The notes below the pieces were generated by a model. The model was not told the DNA's origin and did no database searches. It saw only the letters and a program-made list of their open reading frames with translations. The position numbers and the translations under genes were made by a program. From contig JAFKAC010000049.1 of the NCBI GenBank assembly GCA_025766275.1, positions 1 to 64,000 on the forward strand: a stretch of DNA of 64,000 nucleotides. The letters run 5' to 3'. This stretch comes from Lactarius indigo. Taxonomy: Eukaryota; Basidiomycota; Agaricomycetes; Russulales; Russulaceae. Positions within the stretch are counted from its first letter, which is position 1, and every line of letters begins with the position of its first letter. Shown one piece after another: positions 11,529-22,655 of the stretch.

Positions 11529-11699
11529 TATATCGAGTGTTATATAGTCCAAATGTTAAAGCTTCTGATCGGAAAACATATGAGTGCGCTCAGAATAGCT
11601 TGCCGGCCAAGAACGCAGGGAATGATAGGCTGCCGATGGACAACAATGAGTATCACTGGGATCATTCAGGCGGTACATGTCAAGGCAAATATGCCAGTG
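11529..11699. other. Gene end to satellite transition
   Basis: Downstream of the TAG at 11526-11528; no gene. Diverged satellite-like fragments (ATCATTCAGG about 11660) appear near the end. Confidence 0.4.
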
Positions 11700-14600
11700 C
11701 TTCCCATAGAATTCTGGGCCCATTCAGGACCATCGGCAGCACTCTGGAGGGAAGGGCTCAGGCCATTAAAGGCAATCTATGGTGGCCCTTAAAAGGATTC
11801 TTAGCCCATTCAAAGCTATCAGCAACACATTTCAGGACTGACCATGGGTGGCTGGGCCTATTGAAGGTTGTTGGCTGCGCATCACAGGAACATGCCTGGG
11901 CCCAGCCAACATAGTCAGCAGTCTTGTTCCGAAGTGATATACTACCGATTAGATTGAATTGGCCCAGAGTTGCTCTTAAGAAATGCTGCCGATGGTCTCA
12001 AATGGGCCTAATATGGTTTGTCAGTGATGCTAGGCCTGTCGGTAGCATCCCTCGTAAACAACATGGGGTCCATTCAAGACCATCGGTGCTTTCCCTCATA
12101 ACTTGTCATGAGCAACATTGAGTTGATCAGGGATGTCATCAAGGGGCAATGCTGGGCCCATTTGAGCCCATCGGCAGCATGTCTCACAAGCAATGCTGGG
12201 CCCATCTAAGCCTGTTGACAGTATATCTCGCTAGCAATTTTGAGCCCATTCAAGGCAATCGGTAGTGACACTCAGGAATGACACTGGGTCGATGGGGTAC
12301 CATCGGCAGCACGAATCATTTGCAACACTCGGCCATTCAAGGTAATCGGTAGTATTACTGACGAACAACACTGGGCCCATTTGAGACCATCGGCAGCATG
12401 TCTTGTGATTGACACCGGGTCTATTCAATACAATCAGCAATTTCACCAAGGATCAATGCTGGGCCCATTTGAGACCATCGGCAGCATTTATTAAGAGCAA
12501 CGCTGGGCCCATTCAAGGGAATCGGTAGTGTCACTTAGGAAATTACCAGGCCCATTTGAGACCATCAGCAGCATATCTTATGATTGACACTGGGCCCATT
12601 CAATAAAATCGTCAATATCACCAAGGATCAATTCTGGGCCCATTTGAGGCCATCGGCAGCATTTATTGAGAGGAACACTGGGCCTCTTCAAAGCAATCGG
12701 TAGTGTCGCTCAGGAAAACACTGGGCCCATTTGAGACCATCGGCAGCATATCTTATGATTGACACTGGGCCCATTCAATGCAATCGTCAATTTCACCAAG
12801 GATCAATTCTGGGCCCATTTGAGGCCATCGGCAGCATTTATTAAGAGCAATGCTGGGCCTATTCAAAGCAATCGGTAGTGTCACTTAGGAAATTACCGGG
12901 CCCATTTGAGACCATCGGCAGCATATCTTATGACTGACACTGGGCCCATTCAATACGATCGCCAATTTCACTAAGGATCAATTCTGGGCCCATTTGAGGC
13001 CATCGACAGCATTTATTGAGACCAACGCTGGGCCTATTCAAAGCAATCGGTAGTGTCACTCAGGAAAACACTGGGCCCATTTGAGACCATCGACAGCATT
13101 TATTGAGACCAACGCTGGGCCTATTCAAAGCAATCGGTAGTGTCGCTCAGGAAAACACTGGGCCCATTTGAGACCATCGGCAGCATATCTTATGATTGAC
13201 ACTGGGCCCATTCAGTGCAATCGTCAATTTCACCAAGGATCAATTCTGGGCCCATTTGAGGCCATCGGCAGCATTTATTAAGAGCAATGCTGGGCCTATT
13301 CAAAGCAATCGGTAGTGTCACTTAGGAAATTACCGGGCCCATTTGAGACCATCGGCAGCATATCTTATGATTGACACTGGGCCCATTCAGTGCAATCGTC
13401 AATTTCACCAAGGATCAATTCTGGGCCCATTTGAGGCCATCGACAGCATTTATTGAGACCAACGCTGGGCCTATTCAAAGCAATCGGTAGTGTCACTCAG
13501 GAAAACACTGGGCCCATTTGAGACCATCGACAGCATTTATTGAGACCAACGCTGGGCCTATTCAAAGCAATCGGTAGTGTCGCTCAGGAAAACACTGGGC
13601 CCATTTGAGACCATCGGCAGCATATCTTATGATTGACACTGGGCCCATTCAGTGCAATCGTCAATTTCACCAAGGATCAATTCTGGGCCCATTTGAGGCC
13701 ATCGGCAGCATTTATTAAGAGCAATGCTGGGCCTATTCAAAGCAATCGGTAGTGTCACTTAGGAAATTACCGGGCCCATTTGAGACCATCGGCAGCATAT
13801 CTTATGATTGACACTGGGCCCATTCAATACAATCGTCAATTTCACCAAGGATCAATTCTGGGCCCATTTGAGGCCATCGACAGCATTTATTGAGACCAAT
13901 GCTGGGCCTATTCAAAGCAATCGGTAGTGTCGCTCAGGAAAACACTGGGCCCATTTGAGACCATCGGCAGCATATCTTATGATTGACACTGGGCCCATTC
14001 AGTGCAATCGTCAATTTCACCAAGGATCAATTCTGGGCCCATTTGAGGCCATCGGCAGCATTTATTAAGAGCAATGCTGGGCCTATTCAAAGCAATCGGT
14101 AGTGTCACTTAGGAAATTACCGGGCCCATTTGAGACCATCGGCAGCATATCTTATGATTGACACTGGGCCCATTCAATACAATCGTCAATATCACCAAGG
14201 ATCAATTCTGGGCCCATTTGAGGCCATCGACAGCATTTATTGAGACCAACGCTGGGCCTCTTCAAAGCAATCGGTAGTGTCGCTCAGGAAAACACTGGGC
14301 CCATTTGAGACCATCGGCAGCATATCTTATGATTGACACTGGGCCCATTCAATGCAATCGTCAATTTCACCAAGGATCAATTCTGGGCCCATTTGAGGCC
14401 ATCGACAGCATTTATTGAGACCAACGCTGGGCCTATTCAAAGCAATCGGTAGTGTCGCTCAGGAAAACACTGGGCCCATTTGATACCATCGGTACCATAT
14501 CTTATGATTGACACTGGGCCCATTCAATGCAATCGGCAATTTCGCCAAGTATCAATGCTAGGCCCATTTGAGGCCATCGGCAGCATTTATCGAGAGGAAC

Positions 14601-15260
14601 GCCGGGCCTATTCAAAGCAATCGGTAGTGTCACTCAGGAAAACACTGGGCCCATTTGAGACCATCGGCAGCATATCTTATGATTGGCACTGGGCCCAGTC
14701 AAGGAAATCGGTAGCATCACTTAGGAAAACACCGGGCCCATTTGAGACCATCGGCAGCATTTATTAAGAGCAACGCTGGGCCCATTCAAGGAAATCGGTA
14801 GTGTCACTTAGGATAATATCAGGCCCATTTGAGACCATCGGCAGCATATCTTATGATTGGCACTGGGCCCATTCGATACAATTATCAATTTCACCAAGGA
14901 TCAATTCTGGGCCCATTTGATCCTATCGGCAGCATGTCCAAGGAGCCATTATGGGCCCGTTCAAGGCATTCGGTAGCATTGCAGGGGAATAGTACCGGGC
15001 CCATTTGAGACTGTCGGCGGCATGTCTCAGGGGCAGCACTGGGCCTATTCAAGGAATTCGGTAGTATCACTTAGGAATAACATTGGGCCCATTTGAGACT
15101 ATCGGCAGCACCTGTGAAGTGTTTTCTGTGTAGTGGGCCCATCTCTTTATCATGGTAAGGTATCTCCAGCTGATGTCACTGGCCCCATCCGAACAATTCG
15201 GCAGCTCTATTTAATAGGCCCATTCGTGATTTACGTCTGCCTTTACTATGTAGGCCCACA
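11700..15260. repeat. 44-bp GGGCCC satellite with dimeric and higher-order structure
   Basis: About 3.5 kb of head-to-tail units near 44 bp, each opening with TGGGCCCATT or TGGGCCTATT. Two types alternate: one with TTTGAGACCATCGGCAGCA, one with TTCAA..CAATCGGTAGTG, giving an 88-bp dimer. Longer periods are visible: an identical stretch starts at 13073 and again at 13510 (437 bp, about ten units), and other blocks recur after about 348 bp (eight units). Units are most alike in the middle (12600-14500) and diverge at both edges, as expected from unequal exchange. It carries no convincing ORF. GC is moderate and the GGGCCC palindrome recurs throughout. Confidence 0.92.
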
Positions 15261-15369
15261 TGGGTTTCACCGATGTATTAGGGTCATTTGCACATGGGGT
15301 TTTACGAATGTATCGTTAATTATTTGCGTCATTATGTGACTGATCGCCGTGTGCCCGACCCTCGATATT

Positions 15370-15993
15370 ATGGAGCCGCAAGCGCACAGTTATGATCCAT
15401 CTGACGATGACGAGAGCGATTCGTTGCATAGCGCATTAGTCGGCGGACGCATTGACGTGTTCCGGAGACTACTTGATCGCGGTGCAGATGTCAACGAACA
15501 GGGTGAAGATCTCCGGACCCCATTGGACGTAGCATCGGAGGATGGAAAACTCGAATTTGCGAAGACGTTGATCGAATATGGCGCGGACGTGGACTCACGA
15601 GACGTCGATGGCTGGACTCCATTGCACACGGCTGCACGACTTGGGCATATCCACGTTGTGCAGTTATTGATCGATAACGGCGCGGATGTGAACTCACAGG
15701 AAGACTGTGGCTGGACTCCGTTGCATACGGCAATTCGAAATGGGTATATCGACGTTGTGCAGTCGTTGCTCGACAACGACGCCAATGTAAACACCTCTCA
15801 GCGGCGCGGTCTTACTCCGCTGCACATGGCGTCGATCAATGGCCGGCTCGAAATTGTACAGTTGCTACTTGAACGGGGAGCAAATGGAAAAATACGGAAT
15901 GTGTACGACAAGACACCCTATCAAGACGCATTAACGTTTGGATATCGGGAGATTGCGCAGTTGCTGTCAGAGTACGGCATGGGTAGAGTGTAA
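15370..15993 (+). CDS. Ankyrin-repeat protein (copy 1, intact)
   Basis: 207 aa from ATG 15370, single exon. After an acidic N-terminus (DPSDDDESDS) come about six ankyrin repeats of 33 residues with the typical TPLH and GADVN motifs (GWTPLHTAARLGHIHVVQLL, GLTPLHMASINGRLEIVQLL). Ankyrin repeats bind proteins; partner unknown. It lies 1.2 kb upstream of a DUF6535-type gene on the same strand, an arrangement repeated at 20698-24588. No signal peptide or catalytic domain. Confidence 0.85.
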   Translation: MEPQAHSYDPSDDDESDSLHSALVGGRIDVFRRLLDRGADVNEQGEDLRTPLDVASEDGKLEFAKTLIEYGADVDSRDVDGWTPLHTAARLGHIHVVQLLIDNGADVNSQEDCGWTPLHTAIRNGYIDVVQSLLDNDANVNTSQRRGLTPLHMASINGRLEIVQLLLERGANGKIRNVYDKTPYQDALTFGYREIAQLLSEYGMGRV

Positions 15994-17227
15994 GGGTCTG
16001 GCGAAGGTGAATTCTGGGATCGATGGGTTTTAAGTCCTCATTCCTTATGTTAATTATAAACACGAAAGGATCGCGCCGCGGCCCTACCAGTAGAGCCCAA
16101 GTTGCATAAGATATGAAGTTATTCCGACTCGCGTGCGAGGGTTAGATCATACGATTACAATTTTCGATAGCTCCAGCTCCGAGAAAAGATGGTGTTTGTT
16201 TGTTTGTTCGACTGGAGAACTTGAACCTAACTGTACAGTACATTACTGTAGGTTCGTGGCCACCCTATGAGGAATCGATCATGGTTTCAGTAATTTCAGT
16301 CATCGATCTGTGATGGGGGTAATTGCGACGTTTTCGAGCGGAGACTCAATTTGAGATCGACGGGAGAACCGTGACGGAGCGTCTGAAGTTTGCAATTAGA
16401 CCGCAACATGTAATTTCCCACTGGCCCTTGACTGGAGCCGGACCACTACAGTAAATGACTAAAATCTATCAGCTGGCGCGGGTTAGCGCACCCGGGTCAT
16501 GACATCGCTGTGCTGCAGTGCCCTCCGACTCGGAGTTGTCGGTATGCAACTTCCCTACCAGTAAACTGGCGCAATCACCTTTGAGAGAACACTCCCTGAT
16601 TGTCAATGATCGCACTTCGTCTGTAGAACTAGGCCGTCAAAGGCTGCCAGGACTGGTCTGGAACCGGTTCTGACAACCTTTTACAGGCTCATTTGTATCT
16701 ACAGGCACTTTTTTCTCCTGTATTCCGTCATCGAATGTCGAGCGTTTGTGTTATCTCCATGTGCTTTATCGACAACCCATGATGTTGATTGCCGCTGGCT
16801 CTACCATATGTAGCATTATTGCCAGTGGTCACAGCCCTTTACACCCAATTATATCCACACTCATCCACACTGATCTACATGCCCCGAAAACGTTGCCCAA
16901 GGGAACGCCAGCGCCGATCTATTCCCTTACAGAAGAGAAGCTTAAAGCCCGTCAAATTTTTACAGCCACTCCTAAAGATAGATCATCCGATGAGCACCAA
17001 ACTGTTTTGAAATGACGCTGACAGAGCAGTATTATGCGCGAACCATTCTGGAAATGTAGGACAGGGCCGTGGCATACAACTTGTTATGCATCGGCAGGTT
17101 TAGGTAGTTTACGACCGGAGGTTTGGCCAATAGCATTCAACTTATAAGCCATCTCAAAGTCCCCTGCCAGCTCGTCGTATCGTCCCATTTCCATTTTGCT
17201 CACCATCCCATTGTTTCATACTTACAA
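15994..17227. other. Intergenic, upstream region of DUF6535 gene 1
   Basis: No supported gene. The part from about 16710 to 17227 is strongly similar to 22135-22655, the matching place in the second duplication unit. Short open frames here are not kept in the other copy. Confidence 0.6.
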
Positions 17228-19191
17228 ATGACCCCGCGCGACCATGACGACTCGGACTTGGATGAGAAGGCTTCTGATACATCACAACCCGAATACAAGC
17301 CATCGGGTCAAGGAGGTCGGTCAATTTTCTGTCTGATGAACCATATTCTCATTCGCGTACCAGGGCAGACTTTTCAAGGCCCATCTGGGCTGTGGTTGGA
17401 GTATCTCGAGGAGATAAGGAAGCGCGATGAAGCGATGATCGAGAGGTACAAGGGAGGAGCCGAAAGCTTACTCTTGTTTGTATGTGCTTGTCCCACAATC
17501 CTCTGCGTGTTTCCCTTATCCAGAACATGTTAAAGGCTGGTCTGCTCATGGCTGCCATTACAGTCGCCATTGTTGAAAGCTACAAGTGGTTATCTCCTGA
17601 TCCAGCCGACGAGACCATCAAGCTACTCGCCCAAATATCTCAGCAACTCGTCAATATCTCCAACGGGATCCCTCTCGAGAATATCTCAGAGAGGAGCCAG
17701 CCATTCCAGCCGACGACTTCTTCCATTATTGTCAACGCCTCATGGTTCTTCAGTGGTATCGCCGCCTTGGGTTGCTCGCTCTTTGCGACTTTAATCCAAC
17801 ACCAGGCCAGGCAGTATCAGGTACTTACGCAGAGACCCGGCGCACCTACCGAGCGGGCGCGTTTGCGAACGTTTCTGTCCAACGGCGCTCGAAAATTCCG
17901 TGTGGAAGCAACCTACCACTTACTGTCCATGGGCATGCACTTGTCCATCCTATTCTACTGCATAGGCTTTGTCACCTTTGTTTTCGCTCTCAGCAACGGC
18001 ATCGGATCCCTCGGTCTCGGACCGTTCATCCTTAGATCCCTCCCGCTCGGCTATCTCGTCTTCGGCGTCAACCTCGTCTGCGTTATCGCATACGTAATCG
18101 TGACACTTTTGCCGCTGCGATTCCTCGATTGCCCATATTCCACACCTTACAGCGCATTCTGGTGGTGCTTCTTCCATCTTTCCTCGTATTGGTGTTTTTC
18201 GGCTGTTCGGCCGATGGTCCTACTAGTAATTCGTGGACGTACAGAGTGGCTCGAAAAGCAGACCAACAACCATAAACAGAAGTTTTGGGACGGCCTGTAT
18301 AGGACCGTCGAGCTCCACGGGATCGAGGCCCAACAAAGGGCGGACGCAAATGCGCTCGAATGGACCCTTAAAGCTCCCGTTAAAAACAAGACCGAAAACT
18401 CCGCCGCGTTGGTCCCAGAATTTTTCGACGCCTATGCGCTATCGGAACCCTATCATATGTCCGACCGGCGACCGACTAATTCCATCTTCGGCTCTCGCCT
18501 CCTGACTCTTCTTGACTTGAAGACGTATATACAAGGAATATTGGCCGAGAGAGAGCACAAAGGACGTCTGCGGGTGAGCCTGAAGTGTCTGTGGTGTTGG
18601 GTAAGGGCGTACAATCGGAACGCGGTACCCTTGCCATCCGATTTTCCCCTGCCAGATACCGACATGATCCGCCGCCTTCAGGACGACCAAGACCCCACTT
18701 CCGGTACGATAGGACGATGTTTTGGCGCGTTGGTTGCGAAGAATCTCGCAACCGACATCAACTCGAGCCATGACCCGGATGCTATCAGTAATGTCCGCAG
18801 GGCGAAGCTACAGCCCTTACTATCAGCTATTCTGGGACCATCTGTGGAGACTTTTCTCGGCCAGCCAGGCGCGGTCAGTCTTGCGAGCATCATCTTCCTC
18901 ACACCGAGAGAGGGCGTAAAACAGGTACCATCAGATGTCCTGGACATATTCCGAACGACTATCCGCATCCTCGCAGAGGATATCCTGACCTTACCCAAGC
19001 CGCAGCCTGAGCCACACTGGCGGGATCTGGTAGCTCTCTTTGACAACGCGTATTCCAGGGCACAACGATTTCCAGCTCTTGATCCGCTGACGGACCAACT
19101 GAGGCCGATAAAGGAGAAGTTGGACGCGCTCAGCGCTGGAGAGCTCAACACTGGAGATGGTTACGAGGGCGTTGCCGTACTCAGTGTCTGA
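17228..19191 (+). CDS. DUF6535-type multi-pass membrane protein 1
   Basis: Two exons, 17228-17479 and 17524-19191, with a 44-nt intron (GTATGT...CCAG), about 639 aa. The N-terminal 84 residues end in LWLEYLEEIRKRDEAMIERY, joined by splicing to NMLKAGLLMAAITVAIVESY. Together they match what I know of the DUF6535 domain common in Agaricomycetes. Hydrophobic segments follow: AGLLMAAITVAIV (about residue 89), WFFSGIAALGCSLFATLI, LSILFYCIGFVTFVFAL, GYLVFGVNLVCVIAYVIVTL and a weaker one around SSYWCFSAVRPMVLLVI. The C-terminal half is soluble and helical. The paralogue at 22656-24588 is about 90 percent alike by eye. Function unknown; likely an integral membrane protein. Without the intron the frame would still stop early in exon 1, so splicing is needed. 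Confidence 0.85.
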
Positions 19192-19739
19192 ACCCGCTTG
19201 GGTAACGGATCGATACCACCGACAGTACTACAGTACAATCGCGTGAGGGCCCAGTAGTACGGGATCACACGATGGTCTACTCTGAGTCTGTGACGCAGTA
19301 TAGACTCGACCGACTCGACTTCATGTAGTTGACACCGTTTTGATTCGTGACTCGATTCTACAGACCGCATGTGACAACCCAGAGCCCTAAGCTCGACCAA
19401 CTGTATTCAACCGCAGTAAATCTCTCGTATAAAATTTCTTTGGCTTTACGAACGACGATCCCCGAATGCGAATCCCCTCCCGTCTTAGAATCATCGCTCC
19501 GCCGTCCGATTGTCGGCAATCGGCTTTGAACATTCAAACTCCGATATATCGAACTGTCGAACGAACATCGAACGAACAATGACATGCCTAGTGCTTTAGC
19601 AACGATATATTTGACTACTTCTCACTATTCTACTGTTGGATCACTTTCTCTACGCCTGTGAAATGAAAATGTTTTCATCCCCACGTTAACTGAGATCAAC
19701 CTGCGTCCACGTCCACGTCTTTGTCTGTGTTTCTAACAA
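19192..19739. other. 3' flank of DUF6535 gene 1
   Basis: No gene. Up to about 19560 it matches 24589-25055; the rest is unique spacer before the ankyrin relic. Confidence 0.6.
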
Positions 19740-20685
19740 AGCCAAGAACTCCTCAACCACGGGGCCGATGCAAATGCGCAGAATGAAGACCTTTGGACCC
19801 CATTGCACCTGGCATCAGCTGTGGGGTACCTCGAGGTTGCTCAATTACTAATCCGACATGATGCAGCATTCGACAAGACGAATCTGGACCAAGAAACGCC
19901 GTTACACGGGCGTCCCGATACGGGAATTTCGAAGTCGCCCACTTCCTCATCGAGAATGGCGCAGATACGATGTCCAAAGATAAAGATGGTGACACACCGT
20001 TGCACAATGCATCCCGACGCGGGCATCTCGACATCGTGAAGATATTGCTTGAAGGTGGCGTGGACGCCAACGCGCGAAACGCGGACGAGGAGACATCCTT
20101 GAAAGTTGCATCGAGCGACGGCAAACATGAAATCGTTCGCCGCCTAATCGAAGGCGGAGCAGATATCGACTGCCGCGGCGAGCAAGGCTCGACCCCTCTG
20201 CACAAAACGGGCATCTCGATATCGTACAGCTTTTACTCGACCTTGGTACCGATGTTCACGTCCGAAATGGGAATCATGACACACCATTGATCCGGGCGTC
20301 ACTGGACGGGCACGTAGAGGTATCGCGCCTTCTGATCGAGCGTGAAGCCGATGTTAATTCAGCCGGCTATCGAGCGCGGTGCAGAAGTCGACGTGCGGAA
20401 TGAGGACAAGAAGACACCATTGTACCTGGCATCGGGAAATGGGAAACTCGAGGTTGCGCACCTATTGATCAAGCGCGGCTCAAATGTCAATTCACAGGAC
20501 AGCGAGGGCTGGACTCCATCACATTCGGCGGTACAAAATGGACACCTCAGTCTCGTGGAGCGCTCGTTGGTTCTGGCGCAGACATTTGGATGCAAAATAG
20601 CAACGAAAAAATGCCCATAGATCTTGCGCATGAGATCCGGAAACGCGACGTTATGAGCTTCCTGGCGAGACGTTTAGGGGATTAA
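19740..20685 (+). pseudogene. Decayed ankyrin-repeat array
   Basis: About eight ankyrin repeats can be read, but they hop between frames at about 19915, 20210, 20345 and 20570 (e.g. DLWTPLHLASAVGYLEVAQL, then NGADTMSKDKDGDTPLHNAS, then IERGAEVDVRNEDKKTPLYL). It ends in FLARRLGD and TAA at 20683. No start codon in good position was found. It has no counterpart in duplication unit 2, so it lies between the two units as an older gene of the same family. Confidence 0.75.
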
Positions 20686-20697
20686 CGAGCTCTAAGC

Positions 20698-21326
20698 ATG
20701 CAAGTGTATAGTGGTGAATCATCTGATGATGATGAGGGCAATTCGTTAGATATCACATTGGAGGGCCGGCGTCTTGACGTACTTCAGAGTCTACTTGACC
20801 ACGGCGCAGATGTCCATGAACGGGACGAACAACTCCAGACTCCGTTGAACGTAGCATAGATGGACGGGAAACTCGAATTTGCGAAGGCGTCAATCAATAC
20901 GGCGCGGATGTGGACCCACGGGACGCCGATGGATGGACTCCATTGCACTTGGCAGCACGATATGGGCATATCGACGTTGTGCGGTTGTTGATCGTTAATG
21001 GCGCGGATGCGAACTTACACGAGGGGTATGGCTGGACTCCGTTGCACGTGGCAATACGACATGGGCATATCGACGTTGTGTGGACGTTACTCGACAACGA
21101 TGCCAATACGAATGCCTCTCAGCGGCGCAGTCTTACTCCGCTGCACATGGCGTAGATCTATAGTCATTTGGAAGTTGTGAGGTCGCTACTTGAACGGAGA
21201 GCAAACGTACGAACACGGAATGTATACGGCAAGCTTGACGGCAAGTCACCGTATCAAGACGCATTGACGTATGGATATCCGGTGATTGCGCAGTTGTTGT
21301 CAGAGTACGGCATGGGTAGTGTGTAA
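20698..21326 (+). pseudogene. Ankyrin-repeat gene copy 2, inactivated
   Basis: It aligns along its length with the intact gene at 15370-15993, from MQVYSGESSDDDEGN to the terminal YGMGSV. Lesions: TAG at 20857 (GCATAG against GCATCG in copy 1), a 1-nt deletion near 20895, and a TAG in GGCGTAGATC near 21152 where copy 1 has GGCGTCGATC. The middle repeats (20910-21155) are still open and well conserved, so loss is recent relative to the duplication. Confidence 0.85.
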
Positions 21327-21623
21327 GGGTTCGGCACTCAGCGGCGAAGGTGATGTCCGGGATCGAAGTCTTTATCGATAGGCCCCTTATATGTTTTAAT
21401 GTGACGTGGACACTCAATTGGAAGTAGAAGGAAACGGAGCAGGGAAGTTACTGTACTGAGATAGTCCCACATAGGGCCATTTGCCCCAAGGCGCACCTCA
21501 AGTGGATTCGAAAAAAAAAAAGAAAAAAAGAAAAGAAACAATACTATAGCTAGTTAAAAGTCAGCTAAAATGTTAAGTCAGCCAAGTAGCTTCGAGAGGG
21601 TTCCATGTGCCAAATAAATGCAG
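21327..21623. other. Spacer with A-rich tract
   Basis: No gene. An A-rich run lies at about 21511-21537; it could be the tail of a retroposed sequence, but no such sequence is recognised next to it. Confidence 0.4.
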
Positions 21624-21962
21624 TCAACGAGCACAGCATTGGGTGTGAATGCTGCTGTGGCAGTTGTTGACACATTGCAACAGCATCCTGTCCAGCGACC
21701 TGCGTACCCAGCGAAACCCGTGACATGGGTAAGGGGCCACAAATTCTGTACCCGTACTCGTACCCACCTGAACCCTTCGACCTGGGTCAATTGGGGGTGG
21801 AGGAAGCACATTCTCAGTCTTGCGATAGGTGCTGCGCAACCACTTAAGTGATCGTTCATTGATGCCTGTGTATTCACAGATATCTGAATCACGAATATAT
21901 AAAAGAGAGATGGAAAGAGCCCTCTCTTTAAGGTCATTAGATATGTGACGACGGCGGACCAT
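21624..21962 (-). pseudogene. Truncated transposase N-terminus (Tc1/mariner-like HTH)
   Basis: From ATG 21962: MVRRRHISNDLKERALSISL, then RDSDICEYTGINERSLKWL, a helix-turn-helix of the kind that opens Tc1/mariner-like DDE transposases in Agaricomycetes. It runs about 60 residues, then turns into proline-rich low-complexity sequence and stops. No DDE catalytic part is present. The piece sits between the dead ankyrin copy and DUF6535 gene 2, and has no match in unit 1, so it entered after the duplication or was lost from unit 1. Assignment is from the pattern only. Confidence 0.5.
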
Positions 21963-22655
21963 CGTTGAGGGTTTTGGAAGGGAAGGGAGAGACGATGGCA
22001 ACGCTGCCGAGAAATATGTTGGGATGACTGTTTTATAACCCGATTATTGCGACATAACTAATTTGTAATTATGCACCCCGGCGCTAGTAAACTTTTAAGT
22101 CCGTACCATGTGTATTTGTCGAAGGGGATTCGTACAGTAATTACACGCGCCTTTTTCTCCCAGTATTTCGTCGTCGAATGTCGAACGTTCGTGTTATCTC
22201 TATGTACTTTATCGACAACCCATGACTTGACCCATGATGTCGATTGGCGCTAGCTCTACCATATTTGCCAGTGGTCAAAGCCCTTTACACCCCACTACAT
22301 CCACACTGATCAACATGGTTCGAAAACGTTGCCCAAGGGAACGCCAGCGCTGATCTATTCCCTTACAGAAGAGAAGCTTCAAGACCGCCAAACTCTACGG
22401 CCACCCTATAAGGTAGGTCATCCGATGGGCATCGAACTGTTTTGGAATGACGCTGACAGAGCAGTAGTATGCGCGAACCATTCTGGAAACGCAAGACAGT
22501 GGCATATAACTTGTCTTAATCGGCAGGTTTAGGTAGTTTACGACCGGAGGTTTGGCCAATAGCATTCAACTTATAAGCCATCTCGAAGTCCCCTGCCAGC
22601 TCGTCGTATCGTCCCATTTCCATTTTGCTCACCATCCCATTGTTTCATACTCACA
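21963..22655. other. Intergenic, upstream region of DUF6535 gene 2
   Basis: No gene. From about 22135 on it matches the upstream region of DUF6535 gene 1 (from about 16710). Confidence 0.6.

Larger units (their letters stand above)
15370..19560 (+). repeat. Segmental duplication, unit 1
   Basis: Ankyrin gene, spacer, DUF6535 gene and 3' flank are repeated in the same order and strand at about 20698-25055. Similarity continues past both stop codons (CTCGTATA...TTTCTTTGGCTT) and ends near GTCGAAC about 19560. Confidence 0.85.

Noticed and set aside
11700..15260. Regular repeats reminiscent of a CRISPR array
   Set aside because: There are no unique spacers between constant repeats; the units are contiguous and vary like a satellite, and the context is fungal.
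16879..17010. Short basic peptide frame upstream of DUF6535 gene 1
   Set aside because: The duplicated copy near 22315 has an early stop (CGCTGATC), so the frame is not kept.
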